In this document: piece after piece, positions 1 through 8,476 of the stretch
Layout: each line of letters opens with the position of its first letter
How positions within the stretch are numbered: the stretch's first letter is position 1
DNA from: JACDBE01 sp963714055
GTDB taxonomy: Bacteria; Actinomycetota; Acidimicrobiia; Spongiisociales; UBA5794
Length of the DNA: 64,000 bases
Reading direction: 5' to 3'
Assembly (NCBI GenBank): GCA_963714055.1
Contig: OY970227.1
Location: 1,612,001 to 1,676,000, forward strand
Program-made: the position numbers and the translations under genes
The notes under the pieces: model-generated
Seen by the model: the letters and a program-made list of their open reading frames with translations, nothing else
Databases searched by the model: none
Told to the model about the DNA's origin: nothing

Positions 1-1380
1 CGCCCCCGCCTCGGCGGCGGCTGCTGCGAATGACCGGTTCTCGTCTTCCTGAGCGGCACCCAGCTCGACCATCCCGGGCGTCACCACCGCAGTGGCGCCC
101 CCATCACCGACGCGGCGCAGCGTCACCAGCGCGGTGCGTGCCCCTTCGGGGTTGGCGCTGAAGGTGTCGTCGATCACGGTGACGCCACCGTCGGTCCGGG
201 CGACGACGGCACGATGAGGAGGCGTCGTCACCAGACGGAGCCGGTTGCCGACGGTCGCCCGGTCGACGCCGAGGGCGAGGACCGCGGCGAGGGCACAGGC
301 CAGGTTGGCGGGATGGGCCCCGCCGGCGACCGGGTGGCGGCCCAGCTCGCCGGCGCCGTCGGTGAAGACCAGCTCGTCGCCGATCGTCGCCACCGAGACG
401 TCGAGCCCACCTCGACCGGTCGTGCCCACCCGCCACACCCGGGCATCGGCAGGCGCATGGAGAGCGGCCGCCCGGTCCACCCGCTCGTCGTCGACCCACA
501 CCACCGCTTGCCGGACCCGCTCGAGGATCTCCGCCTTGGCGGCGGCGATGGCTTCCAGCGACCCCGCCCGCTCCAGGTGCATCGGCCCGACGGCGAGCAG
601 GACGCCGATCTCGGGGCGGACCCAATCGCACAGCGCCCGGATCTCCCCGGGCCGGTACATGCCCATCTCGGCCACGAAGACGGCTGTGGTGTCGGTCAGG
701 TGCTCGTTGATGGCGCGGGAGAGGCCGCCGACGTTGTTCCACGAGGCCGGTGACGCCACCACCTCGGTGTCGTTGCCGAGCAGGTCGGCGATGTGGTTCT
801 TCGTGGAGGTCTTGCCCCAGCTGCCGGTGACGGCGATCACCCTGGGGGAGACGGCGCGCAACCGGCCCTCGGCGCGGCGGCGGTGACGCTCCATCGCCCG
901 ACGCTCGAAGGGAGCCGTCACCGCCATCGCCAGGTCGACGACACCCCAGGAGGCGGCGCCGACCAGTGCCAGCGACGCCGGCCAACCCACGGCGAACGAC
1001 AGGGCCAGGGCGGCACCGCCGGCGACAACGAGGGCCACCAGGGTGAGCACCCGGGCCCTGCGGGTGAAGCGCAGCGGGGCCGACTTCCCGCGCAGCGGCA
1101 GTGGCCAGGGCAGCACCGTCGCCACCGCCGAGGCGACCAGGGCGCACGGTGCCGACCAACCGGCACCGACGGCCCCACCGACCACCGCGGCCACCGCCAC
1201 CGCGGCAGTGAACGGCATGAGGAGGTTGTTGGGCGGCCGGTGCCGCATCCACCGCCCCGCCACGACGAGGCACGAGCCGGCGAGGTAGTGCTCGAGCTGG
1301 GCGACGCGCAACCAGCGTATCGAACCCACCACTACCGCCACCGTCCCGACGGCGATCGCCACCAGTTCGAGGGCACTCAC
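1..1380 (-). CDS. Mur ligase family protein (MurF-like) with N-terminal membrane segments, 3' end outside window
   Basis: Mur ligases join an amino acid or peptide to a UDP-sugar precursor of peptidoglycan using ATP. The frame is open from a GTG at 1380 to the window edge, so 460 codons are visible and the C-terminus is missing. About residues 1-135 hold several hydrophobic stretches. A Mur ligase ATP-binding loop, VTGSWGKTST, follows near residue 185, and then WNNVGGLSRAINEH and VAEMGMYRPGEI, which resemble MurF. The GTG overlaps the stop of the upstream hydrolase by 4 nt, which supports this start and implies coupling. Membrane helices in front of the ligase core are not usual for MurF, so this may be a specialised Mur ligase rather than the housekeeping enzyme. 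Family assignment is firm; the exact substrate is inferred. Confidence 0.8.
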   Translation of the reverse strand, partial: MSALELVAIAVGTVAVVVGSIRWLRVAQLEHYLAGSCLVVAGRWMRHRPPNNLLMPFTAAVAVAAVVGGAVGAGWSAPCALVASAVATVLPWPLPLRGKSAPLRFTRRARVLTLVALVVAGGAALALSFAVGWPASLALVGAASWGVVDLAMAVTAPFERRAMERHRRRAEGRLRAVSPRVIAVTGSWGKTSTKNHIADLLGNDTEVVASPASWNNVGGLSRAINEHLTDTTAVFVAEMGMYRPGEIRALCDWVRPEIGVLLAVGPMHLERAGSLEAIAAAKAEILERVRQAVVWVDDERVDRAAALHAPADARVWRVGTTGRGGLDVSVATIGDELVFTDGAGELGRHPVAGGAHPANLACALAAVLALGVDRATVGNRLRLVTTPPHRAVVARTDGGVTVIDDTFSANPEGARTALVTLRRVGDGGATAVVTPGMVELGAAQEDENRSFAAAAAEAGA

Positions 1381-2133
1381 GGCGCGCTGCCGGCGGCGAC
1401 GACGGCATCGACCACTGCTCGAACCCGCTCAGGTCGGGAGCGGTGCACATCGTGGCCACTGCCCTCGACGACGTCGAACGAGACCGGATTCGGCACCAGC
1501 TCCCACGCCCGGCGCGCCGTCGCCACGGGAGCCGCGGTGTCGTCCTCGCCCCAGCAGAAGGCCGTCGGGGCGGTGACCCGGCGCAGCTGGTCGGCATAGT
1601 CCTCGTTGACCACCCGCACCAGCACCTGGCGCATCACACCGGTGGCGGCCCGGTAGTCGGCCGACCCGTGACGCCGCCGTCTTGCCTCCATCGCGTCGTC
1701 GCTGATGAGCCCCATCCGGTGGGCGTAGCGGGCGAGGCGAAACGACCAGCGCGACCGATCCTCCGGTCCCGCGGAGCAGCGGGGTGCCGACCACGACCAG
1801 GCCGGACACGAGGTCGGGACGGTCCGCCGCCAGCACGACGGCGACCCGGCCCCCGAAGCTGTGGCCGACCAGCACCGCCGGGTGCAGGCTGCGCTCCTCG
1901 AGCAGCCGCGAGACGGCGGCGGCATAGTCGGCGCTCCCCCACGGCCCCGGCGGGGGCGGTGACGTCCCGAAGCCGGGCAGATCCACCGCCAGGACCCGTC
2001 GGTCGCCCAGGGCACCGACCAGGTCTCGGCGATCACGGCCCCAGCCGTGCAGTGCCACCACCAGGGCCTGGTCGTCGTCGGCGCCGGTGAGCTCGGCGAA
2101 CACCGTCCCGCCGGCATCGGTGATGAGTGGCAT
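1377..2133 (-). CDS. Alpha/beta hydrolase, interrupted by one frameshift
   Basis: This is a serine hydrolase of the alpha/beta fold with unknown substrate. From ATG 2133 the reading starts MPLITDAGGTVF and shows the oxyanion segment ALHGWG near residue 30 and the nucleophile elbow GHSFGG near residue 90. The frame is lost at about 1748-1765. The remainder continues in another frame (RLARYAHRMGL...), with the acid strand AFCWGEDD and the catalytic histidine in GSGHDVHRSRP, ending at 1377. All three catalytic elements are present across the two frames, so a single-base indel is more likely than true decay. The gene is coupled to the downstream Mur ligase by a GTGA overlap. With one base restored it encodes about 250 residues. 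Confidence 0.8.
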
Positions 2134-2216
2134 CGGGCGTACTCGTCTCGATCGATATCGCCAAGGGGCCGCCGGTTACGGTAGTGGCGCCGCCCCGATG
2201 CCAGGGGACGTGTGGG

Positions 2217-2744
2217 TCAGGGTCTCGACGCCGGCTCCGGGACGATCTCGTAGTCCTCTATCAACATCCATTCGTCGCCGTCGACGGTCATCTCGTTGCG
2301 CCAGAGAATCGAACCCGCCGGCATCAGCTCCCAGGTCAGGCGAAGCCGGGGCAGCTTGTCGCCGGCCGACTGGAACACCATCCGGTCGCCGTCGATGCCG
2401 CCTTCGAGGATGTCGGCCCGCCCGTAGTTGTCGGCGATGGTCGCCTTGTATCCGCCCGACGCCGGGTCCCAACCGCACACCCAGTGCAGCTCCCAGCGCA
2501 GGACGAAGGTGCCGTCGACCAGGAACTGGTCCTGGGCATACTCGCCCACCACCCAGCGCCCGTCCTGGATCCAATGGTGCCGGGCGGTCCCGACCGCGGT
2601 CTGGGTGGGTGTACCCGGCCCCATGCCCCCGGCGTGGATGACCCCGTGCCAGGTCCCGTCCCGGTGGAACCGGGCCAGGGCGGCGGTTTCGACGCCGGGG
2701 GTGCTTGGTCGGGGAATGGTGGCGATCCCGTGTCCGGTCAACAT
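2217..2744 (-). CDS. DUF1579-like protein
   Basis: This protein of about 175 residues resembles DUF1579-type small beta-barrel proteins, with repeated aromatic strands such as GTWHGVIHAGG, HHWIQDGRWVVGEY and LIEDYEIVPEP. No catalytic motif is visible and its role is unknown. The frame is open further upstream, but the ATG at 2744 (MLTGHGIATI) has a purine-rich ribosome site, GAGGAGAG, just before it and lies after the stop of the preceding gene at 2774, so it is the better start. It is the last gene of the sulfur operon that begins with the flavoprotein at 5370. Confidence 0.55.
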   Translation of the reverse strand: MLTGHGIATIPRPSTPGVETAALARFHRDGTWHGVIHAGGMGPGTPTQTAVGTARHHWIQDGRWVVGEYAQDQFLVDGTFVLRWELHWVCGWDPASGGYKATIADNYGRADILEGGIDGDRMVFQSAGDKLPRLRLTWELMPAGSILWRNEMTVDGDEWMLIEDYEIVPEPASRP

Positions 2745-2773
2745 GTCGATCTCTCCTCTCTCCTCGGCCGGCG

Positions 2774-3190
2774 TCAGTCGCGGCGGCTCAGGGCGTGCAG
2801 GCACAGGAACCCGGTGACCATGGTTCCCACCGCCGGGGCGATGAAGGCGGCGATCGGGATGATCGACGGGTCTGAGCCGGTGACGAGCTCGGGGACCCAG
2901 ATGCTGGTGGCGGCTACGGCGAACCAGAGGGCGGTGATCGACAGCCCGAACGATGCGTCCGCACGCTCACGGCGGACGAACGACAGGTACCCGATGGCGA
3001 GCGCACCCCAGAACCAGTCGACCAAGGCGGCGATCGGGATGTGCTCGTGGGCGGATCCGGTCACCATGTCGGGCGAGTAGAGGCTGGAGGCCAGAACGGC
3101 GAGTATCACACCGCCCACGGCCACCAGCCACCAGTAGTCGAAATCGGAGCGGACCACTGCGGTGGCCTCTGTTCGCTCCTGGGTGAGCAT
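2774..3190 (-). CDS. Small four-helix membrane protein of the sulfur operon
   Basis: The protein has 138 residues and four hydrophobic segments (for example WWLVAVGGVILAVLASSLY near residue 20 and IIPIAAFIAPAVGTMVTGFL near residue 110). Charged loops contain two similar motifs, PDMVTGSAHEHIPIAAL and PELVTGSDPSIIPIAAF, so it looks like an internal duplication of a two-helix unit. The start at ATG 3190 is preceded by a strong AAGGAGG six bases upstream; the longer frame lacks one. It sits between DsrE2 and the DUF1579 protein in one transcription unit. It may be a membrane anchor or a permease for a sulfur species, but no family with known function is recognised. Confidence 0.6.
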   Translation of the reverse strand: MLTQERTEATAVVRSDFDYWWLVAVGGVILAVLASSLYSPDMVTGSAHEHIPIAALVDWFWGALAIGYLSFVRRERADASFGLSITALWFAVAATSIWVPELVTGSDPSIIPIAAFIAPAVGTMVTGFLCLHALSRRD

Positions 3191-3280
3191 TGGTACCTCC
3201 TTGCGTGGCTCTAACGCCGACAGTGCGCCCACCCCGGCTGTTTCTCCAGTGCCGAAGGTCCCGCAACGCGGCGGGGTCCA

Positions 3281-3793
3281 TCAGACGAAGATCACCTGAG
3301 CCCCCGCCGAGAGGTCGATGAAGTCGGAGGCGCTGATGATCCCCTCCACCCGCTCGTACAGGTCGTCCTCGTCGAGGTGCATCATGTCGGCCGACATCCG
3401 GCACGCCCAGAGGTGGCCGCCGGCGTCGGTGATCATCTCGAGGAACTCGGGGACGCCGGGCACGTCGATCCCCTCGATCTGCTTCTTCATCATGTGGGTG
3501 GCAAAAGCGGTCATCCCGGGGAGCCCCATCAGCATCGGCGGCATGTGCGTGGCCGGATTCCCCAATGGGGTGAACTGGAGGTGCGCCATCGTCTCCTTGT
3601 TGATCATGTCGAAGCCCCAGAAGGTGAAGAACAGGTGGGTCTCGATCCCCTCACCGAGGGCGGCGTTGGCCAGCACCAGCCCGGGATAGGCCATGTCGAG
3701 CGAGCCCTTCGAGCAGATGATGCAGAGCTTGCGGCCCTCAGTGCCGGCGTCCTCGAAGGTGGGGACGGGAGCGGGGGCGTAGGTCGTGGTCAT
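3281..3793 (-). CDS. DsrE2-like sulfur carrier (DsrE/DsrF/DrsH family)
   Basis: DsrE-family proteins carry persulfide sulfur on cysteine and pass it between partners in sulfur oxidation or sulfur relay. The 170-residue protein has the DsrE2 pattern: an N-terminal strand with LCIICSKGSLDMAY (two cysteines near residues 24-27), the hallmark FFTFWGFDMINK near residue 57, a methionine/glycine-rich middle (PPMLMGLPGM) and a second conserved cysteine in HLWACRMSADMM near residue 131. It lies 9 nt after the TusE/DsrC gene and downstream of the sulfide:quinone-type flavoprotein, a partnership seen in thiosulfate and sulfide oxidisers. Direction of sulfur flow is inferred. Confidence 0.85.
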   Translation of the reverse strand: MTTTYAPAPVPTFEDAGTEGRKLCIICSKGSLDMAYPGLVLANAALGEGIETHLFFTFWGFDMINKETMAHLQFTPLGNPATHMPPMLMGLPGMTAFATHMMKKQIEGIDVPGVPEFLEMITDAGGHLWACRMSADMMHLDEDDLYERVEGIISASDFIDLSAGAQVIFV

Positions 3794-3802
3794 GGGGTCT
3801 CC

Positions 3803-4117
3803 TCACACACACCCGGTCGGCTTGGGAAGGCCGGCCACGTAGGCCAGCTTCTTCGCCGGCTTGCCGGGGAACAGGGTGAACATCTCCTTGGTGGGCACGC
3901 CGCCGACGTTCGCCATCCGGCGCAGGGTCGGTGTCTCGCCATTGGCGGCGTGGTCGTCGCGGGCGAATCTGATCGCCATCCAGTGGCGATCGGTCAGCTC
4001 GAGCCCTATCTCCGCGGCGAGGACCTCGGCGAGGCCGTCGTCCCATTCTTCAGGCTGGGTGAGGAAGCCTTCGGCGTCGACGTGGACGTCGTGTCCCCCA
4101 ATGGTTGCCACGGTCAT
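3803..4117 (-). CDS. TusE/DsrC-family sulfur relay protein lacking the second C-terminal cysteine
   Basis: DsrC and TusE proteins bind sulfur on the penultimate cysteine of a flexible C-terminal arm. The 104-residue protein ends in GLPKPTGCV, the family signature with the penultimate cysteine (CysA). True DsrC of dissimilatory sulfur metabolism has a second cysteine (CysB) about 11 residues earlier; here that position reads KKLAYVAG and holds no cysteine, as in TusE. The N-terminal part (GFLTQPEEWDDGLAEVLA, then LTDRHWMAIRFARDD) is typical of the family. The start ATG overlaps the stop of the flavoprotein by 4 nt, so the two are translationally coupled. Together with the adjacent DsrE2 this looks like a persulfide relay fed by sulfide oxidation. 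Confidence 0.85.
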   Translation of the reverse strand: MTVATIGGHDVHVDAEGFLTQPEEWDDGLAEVLAAEIGLELTDRHWMAIRFARDDHAANGETPTLRRMANVGGVPTKEMFTLFPGKPAKKLAYVAGLPKPTGCV

Positions 4118-5370
4118 GGTGTCTCCTCCTCGATGGGTGCGGTGACCGGTGCCCGCTTGCCCGCCATCGACATGGCGGTGGGCACCGGGAGGCGCCTGCC
4201 GGGAAGCAGCAGGTGCCAGTAGATCGGCTTGAAGGCGAGCTTGCCGAAGTGGTTGAGCCTGGTCTCCTCCAGCAGGCGCATCGGGCCGACGGCGGGCAGT
4301 GGATAGGTGCCCGGCAGTGGCTCCGTGTCGTAGTTGAAGTCGATGAGCAGTGCCTTGCCCCCGCCGGCCTCGACGAAGCAGTTGGCGTGGCCGTCGAAAC
4401 GCCGCTCCATGGGCCGACCGGCGATGTGGTCGAGGAAGTTCTCCACGAACACGTCGACCGAGAAATGCGCCACCGAGCCGGCCTTGGAGGTGGGGAGGGC
4501 AGCGGCGTCACCGAGGGCGAACACGTTGTCGCAGCCGTCTGCGAGGAACGTCCCCGGGTCCACTCTGACGTGGTTCAGCTCGTCGCCGAGCCCGGAGCCG
4601 GCGACGAAGTCGGCGCCCATGTTCAGCGGCACGGTGACGAGAAGGTCGAAGGGCACCACCCGCTCGTCGTAGGAGACCAGGGCGTTCTCCTCGACCCGCT
4701 CCACGTAGAAGTCGGGCTCGACGGCGATGCCCCTCTCGTCGAGCATCCCGCCCAGACGGGCCGAGGCGATCGGCTTGGTGAAAGCCCCCGACAACGGGGT
4801 GGCGTAGACCAGCTCGACGCGGTCACGGATCCCCAGCTTGCGGAAGTGCTCGTCGGCCAGGAAGGCGAACTCGAGCGGAGCGACCGGACACTTGATCGGC
4901 ATCTCGACGATGTGGACAACGAGCCGACCCCCGTCGAAGCCCGCCAGGGCGTCGCGCAACGCAACCGCCCCTTTCAGTGTGTAGAACTCGTGGACGGTGC
5001 GACGGAACCACGGCCCGTCCATGCCCGGGGTCATGTCGGGGCGCGGGGTGGTGCCGGTGGCGATGACGAGTTGGTCGTAGGGCATGGAGTCGCCACCGAC
5101 CAGGTGGACTGTGTTTGAGGCGACGTCGACACGCTCGACCTCGTTGTGCAATAGCGAGACGCCGGGGACGACCAGCGGCCGGTTCGCCTTGACCAGCGAG
5201 TCCGGATCGTGGTGACCGAACGGGACGAAGAGGAGCCCGGGCTGGTAGACGTGGACCGACGACGGGTCGATGACCGCTATCTCCCACTCGGCGATCGGGA
5301 GTTTCCGTCGCAGCTTGTTGGCAGCCATCGTGCCGGCGGTGCCGGCGCCGAGCACCAGAAGTCGTCGCAT
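4114..5370 (-). CDS. Sulfide:quinone oxidoreductase-like FAD/NAD(P)-binding flavoprotein
   Basis: Members oxidise sulfide at an FAD/cysteine centre and hand electrons to quinone at the membrane. The 418-residue protein opens with the FAD loop LVLGAGTAGTMAANKL. It has a second nucleotide-binding region with YDQLVIATGTTPRP near residue 100, a redox-type cysteine in MPIKCPVAPLEF near residue 155 (the SQR 'KCPVAP' context), and the C-terminal FAD loop NVFALGDAAALPTSKAGS. Further cysteines occur in DGCDNVF and ANCFVEAGGG. The start at ATG 5370 has GAGGTG upstream; the longer frame is unsupported. It is first in the operon with TusE/DsrC and DsrE2, which supports sulfide oxidation. NADH dehydrogenase type 2 is the alternative but fits less well. 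Confidence 0.8.
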   Translation of the reverse strand: MRRLLVLGAGTAGTMAANKLRRKLPIAEWEIAVIDPSSVHVYQPGLLFVPFGHHDPDSLVKANRPLVVPGVSLLHNEVERVDVASNTVHLVGGDSMPYDQLVIATGTTPRPDMTPGMDGPWFRRTVHEFYTLKGAVALRDALAGFDGGRLVVHIVEMPIKCPVAPLEFAFLADEHFRKLGIRDRVELVYATPLSGAFTKPIASARLGGMLDERGIAVEPDFYVERVEENALVSYDERVVPFDLLVTVPLNMGADFVAGSGLGDELNHVRVDPGTFLADGCDNVFALGDAAALPTSKAGSVAHFSVDVFVENFLDHIAGRPMERRFDGHANCFVEAGGGKALLIDFNYDTEPLPGTYPLPAVGPMRLLEETRLNHFGKLAFKPIYWHLLLPGRRLPVPTAMSMAGKRAPVTAPIEEETP

Positions 5371-5514
5371 GTTCACCTCGTATCGTCTGCGAGCCGAACG
5401 TACGTCGCGGGTGAGCACCGGACCAGGGCCGAAAGGCGGGACCTGCACTACCGGCCGTCGGCGTCTAAGGCCGCCGGCTCCTTGTGACATCGAGGTCGTC
5501 ACCGCCGGAAGTTG

Positions 5515-6051
5515 TCATCCGAGGAGCTCGGCGGGGGTGAACGACACCCGGACAGGCCCGATGTCGAGGTCGGCGGGCTCCGTGCCCCGGTAGCGAGCAG
5601 TCTCCACCAGGGCCCCGGCGTCGGTGCGCTCGAACACCACCAACTCCGGCCCACCCGGATCGATGATCCAGTAGCGGGGTAGACCCGCCTCGGCGTACTT
5701 CCGCAGCTTGCGCACGGTGTCGGCGGACCGGTCGGTCGACAGCACCTCGACGGCGAGATGGGGAACACCCGTGTAGCGGCGCTCCTCACCGTTGTCGTCG
5801 AAGACCATCACGTCCGGCCCGAACTCGTCGGATCCTGGCTTCCAACCGCAGGACTGGGCGACCTTGGTCCCGCCGGGCAGTGCGCCCTTGAACAGGATCG
5901 CCAGCTCGAGGCAGATCGTCTGATGCGGCAGGGTTGGCAGAGGGCTCACCACGAAGCTCCCGTCGACGTACTCGCCACGGACGTCCTCGCCCAACGCCTC
6001 GTACTGGTCCCAGGGCATCGGGACCCGCTCGCCGTCCTGCAGGGTGGCCAT
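5515..6051 (-). CDS. Uma2-family putative restriction-type endonuclease (DUF820), copy 1
   Basis: Uma2 proteins have a PD-(D/E)XK nuclease fold and unknown biological targets. The protein of about 178 residues has the family order: MPWDQYEAL, GEYVDGSFVV, HQTICLEL, the catalytic-type FGPDVMVFDD near residue 95, PHLAVEVLSTDR near residue 115 (Asp and Glu of the fold) and the helix VRKLRKYAEAGLPRYWIIDP. The start MATLQDGE is chosen because the paralog at 15819-16367 has the same first residues and both have a GTGRATGG-type purine run upstream. It is about 10 kb from that paralog. The gene seems complete and intact. Confidence 0.8.
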   Translation of the reverse strand: MATLQDGERVPMPWDQYEALGEDVRGEYVDGSFVVSPLPTLPHQTICLELAILFKGALPGGTKVAQSCGWKPGSDEFGPDVMVFDDNGEERRYTGVPHLAVEVLSTDRSADTVRKLRKYAEAGLPRYWIIDPGGPELVVFERTDAGALVETARYRGTEPADLDIGPVRVSFTPAELLG

Positions 6052-6229
6052 CGTCCCATTCACGGTAATCCTCCGGTCCAATCGCCTCAGCCGCACACTC
6101 TCGGACCGATCGCCACCGCCGGATCACCGGTATCGAGCCGGTACGACACGATCCGGCATCGGGCGAGGCGGCTGGTCAACGCGTATGGTGGGCAGCGGAG
6201 GCCAGGCCCCTACCGGTGGAGGAACCGCC

Positions 6230-8368
6230 ATGAGGCTCGGTCGCTCGCTCATCGGCGCTGCCGGCGGTGCCCTCTGGGGTGCGGGAGTCGCCGTCCTCAT
6301 CCAGCAGTACGGGGTGTGGCCGCTCGATCCCGGCCTGGCCTACGGTGCCCCGCTCGCCGCTGCAGTGGTCAGCGGATCGTGGGCGGGTCGGCGCAGCCGG
6401 CGTTCCCGTCGGGTGACAGCTGCACTCGTCCTGCTCGCCCTGCCGGTCCTGGCCGGCTCGGAGGAGCCGGTGTGCGTCGTCGAGGTGTCCACAGGCTCCG
6501 GTTCGGCGCTGCTCGCCGACACCTCGGCGAGGTCGCCTTTCGAAGTGGACCCCGACGTCGACGACACCATCGAGTTCGAGGTGTTCGCCGAGGCACCCGG
6601 CGCCATCGGCCGTGTCTGGGTGGAGATGGGCGGCATCCCCGTTCTCCACCACGAAGGACCGGTATCGGAGGGGTCGCCGACCGTGACGCACATGCTCAAC
6701 GAGGGAGGGCTGGACGGCCTTGCCGGCTCACCCGGGATCTACCACCTGGGCGGCTCGATCGACGGGGTCTGCTCCGGCGAGGGTTACGTGGCCATCACCG
6801 GCGACCCGCTGACCAGCCCGATCGCGCAGACCGCCGCCGGCGCCGTCGGGCTCGGCCTGCTGGTCACCTGGCTGGCCGGCCGCCCCGCCGGCCCGGTGAT
6901 GGTGCCCGGCCGGCTGCGCCCCGACGGCAAGCCGGTAGGGATCGACCGGGTCACGGTGCGGAGCCCCGGGCTCGACGGCGAGGCCGAGGTGCACGAGGGC
7001 ACGGAGGAGGTGCTCGTCCGGGTGGCGGGATGGACCGACGCCGCCCGGAGGGCGATGGCCGTCCAGCACATGCGAGCCGAGCGGGTTGTCGAGATCTCCC
7101 AGACCGTCGAGTCCCCGCACGCGGCGTCCGACGTGCCGACGCCGCGGGGCGATCCCGGTGTGCAGGTCGAGGTGCCCGGGCCACCGGCGGGTTCCGGGCA
7201 GGTCGTGCTCGCCTCCGACGAGAGCGGCGTCGTGACCTGGGCCTTCCCGCAGACGGCGACCGGGCAGATCCAGGTCGCCGCCGACCAGGCCGCCTGCATC
7301 TACCGGATCCCTCGCTTCGTCCCCCCGACCGAGGCGGTGACCCTCGGCCGGGGACTGGTCAGGGTGGTCGGCGGAAAGGTGGCCACCTCGATCGCTTTCC
7401 CACTGCTCGATCCCGTCTTCGGCAAGGTGGGCGAGCGGTTCGCCGCCGCCTGGGAGGCGAAGCGCCGTCCCTACCGCTTCCGGACGTTCACCCCGGACGA
7501 CTACACCGTCGACGACGCCCCCGAGCCGGATTGGGGGCGCCTGGCCGCCGGCCGGTCGCTCCTCTTCGTCCACGGCACGTTCTCCCGGGCCCACACCGCC
7601 TTCGGGGCGATGCCCGGAGAGCTCCTCGGCGAGCTGCACCGGCGCTACGACGGGCGGGTGTTCGCCTTCGACCACTTCACCCTCAGCGACGATCCGAGGC
7701 GCAACGTCGAGTGGTTCCACGACCATCTCCCCGCCGGCGTCGGCCTCGATCTCGACATCATCAGCCACTCACGGGGCGGGTTGGTGAGCCGGGTCCTCGC
7801 CGAGAAGGCCGGCGCCATGGCTGGTCAGGGACGCCCGGTCACGGTCGGTGGAATCGTGTTCGTCGCCTCGCCCAACGCCGGGACGGTCCTCGCCGAGCCC
7901 GAGTACGTCGGCGACCTGATCGACAGCTACACCAACATGCTCCAATTCCTCCCCGGGCCCCACGTCGTGGACGTATTCGAGGGGGTCATCACGGTGGTCA
8001 AGCAGGTGGCGGTGGGCGCCGTGGCCGGCCTCGACGGGTTGCGGGCGATGCGCCCCGGAGGCGAGTTCCTCAGCTGGCTCAACGCCGGAGCGCTGCCGCC
8101 CGCCCGGTACCACGCGGTGACCGCCGACTACGAGCCGCAGGTGGCCGGCTGGCGCAGGCTCACCGTCAATCGCCTCGTCGACGGCGTCTTCCACGAGCCG
8201 AACGACCTCGTGGTGCCCACCGCCGGGACCTTCGCAGCCAACGGGTCGAGCCGGTTCCCCATCGCCGAGCCGCACCAGCTGCGCGGCACCGACGGCGTCG
8301 ATCACACGGGCTACTTCGCCAACCCACACGTCGGCGAGAGACTGCTCGCCTGGCTCGACACGAGGTGA
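6230..8368 (+). CDS. Membrane-anchored lipase-like alpha/beta hydrolase (DUF7379-type)
   Basis: This large protein of 712 residues starts at ATG 6230 behind GGTGGAGGAACC. Residues about 5-75 contain hydrophobic segments (ALWGAGVAVLIQQY, VTAALVLLALPVLAGS), and another follows near residue 205 (TAAGAVGLGLLVTWLAG). The C-terminal half carries a hydrolase fold: the oxyanion strand LLFVHGTFSRAH near residue 445 and the nucleophile elbow ISHSRGGLVSR near residue 510. A likely acidic residue lies in DGVFHEPNDLVVPT and a histidine in DGVDHTGYF near the end. It therefore looks like an esterase or lipase held in the membrane. Its substrate is unknown and its neighbours do not define a pathway. Confidence 0.6.
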   Translation: MRLGRSLIGAAGGALWGAGVAVLIQQYGVWPLDPGLAYGAPLAAAVVSGSWAGRRSRRSRRVTAALVLLALPVLAGSEEPVCVVEVSTGSGSALLADTSARSPFEVDPDVDDTIEFEVFAEAPGAIGRVWVEMGGIPVLHHEGPVSEGSPTVTHMLNEGGLDGLAGSPGIYHLGGSIDGVCSGEGYVAITGDPLTSPIAQTAAGAVGLGLLVTWLAGRPAGPVMVPGRLRPDGKPVGIDRVTVRSPGLDGEAEVHEGTEEVLVRVAGWTDAARRAMAVQHMRAERVVEISQTVESPHAASDVPTPRGDPGVQVEVPGPPAGSGQVVLASDESGVVTWAFPQTATGQIQVAADQAACIYRIPRFVPPTEAVTLGRGLVRVVGGKVATSIAFPLLDPVFGKVGERFAAAWEAKRRPYRFRTFTPDDYTVDDAPEPDWGRLAAGRSLLFVHGTFSRAHTAFGAMPGELLGELHRRYDGRVFAFDHFTLSDDPRRNVEWFHDHLPAGVGLDLDIISHSRGGLVSRVLAEKAGAMAGQGRPVTVGGIVFVASPNAGTVLAEPEYVGDLIDSYTNMLQFLPGPHVVDVFEGVITVVKQVAVGAVAGLDGLRAMRPGGEFLSWLNAGALPPARYHAVTADYEPQVAGWRRLTVNRLVDGVFHEPNDLVVPTAGTFAANGSSRFPIAEPHQLRGTDGVDHTGYFANPHVGERLLAWLDTR

Positions 8369-8476
8369 GCCGAGGTAGGTGATCGCGGGACGTTCGGCCC
8401 TGGGCCGAGCCGATGTACACCGGTAGCGTCGATCTCGGAGGTCCTCCGACAGATCAAGGATTGGAGGTGGGCGACG

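Noticed and set aside
104..1597. A long open minus-strand frame of nearly 500 codons across the Mur ligase region
   Set aside because: Its product is Arg/Pro/Gly-rich without motifs, while the overlapping frame holds the Mur ligase ATP loop and is coupled to the hydrolase. It is a GC-driven shadow.
5758..8382. A long + strand frame of over 870 codons across Uma2 copy 1 and the hydrolase
   Set aside because: It is low-complexity Arg-rich and antisense or out of frame to clear proteins with conserved motifs.
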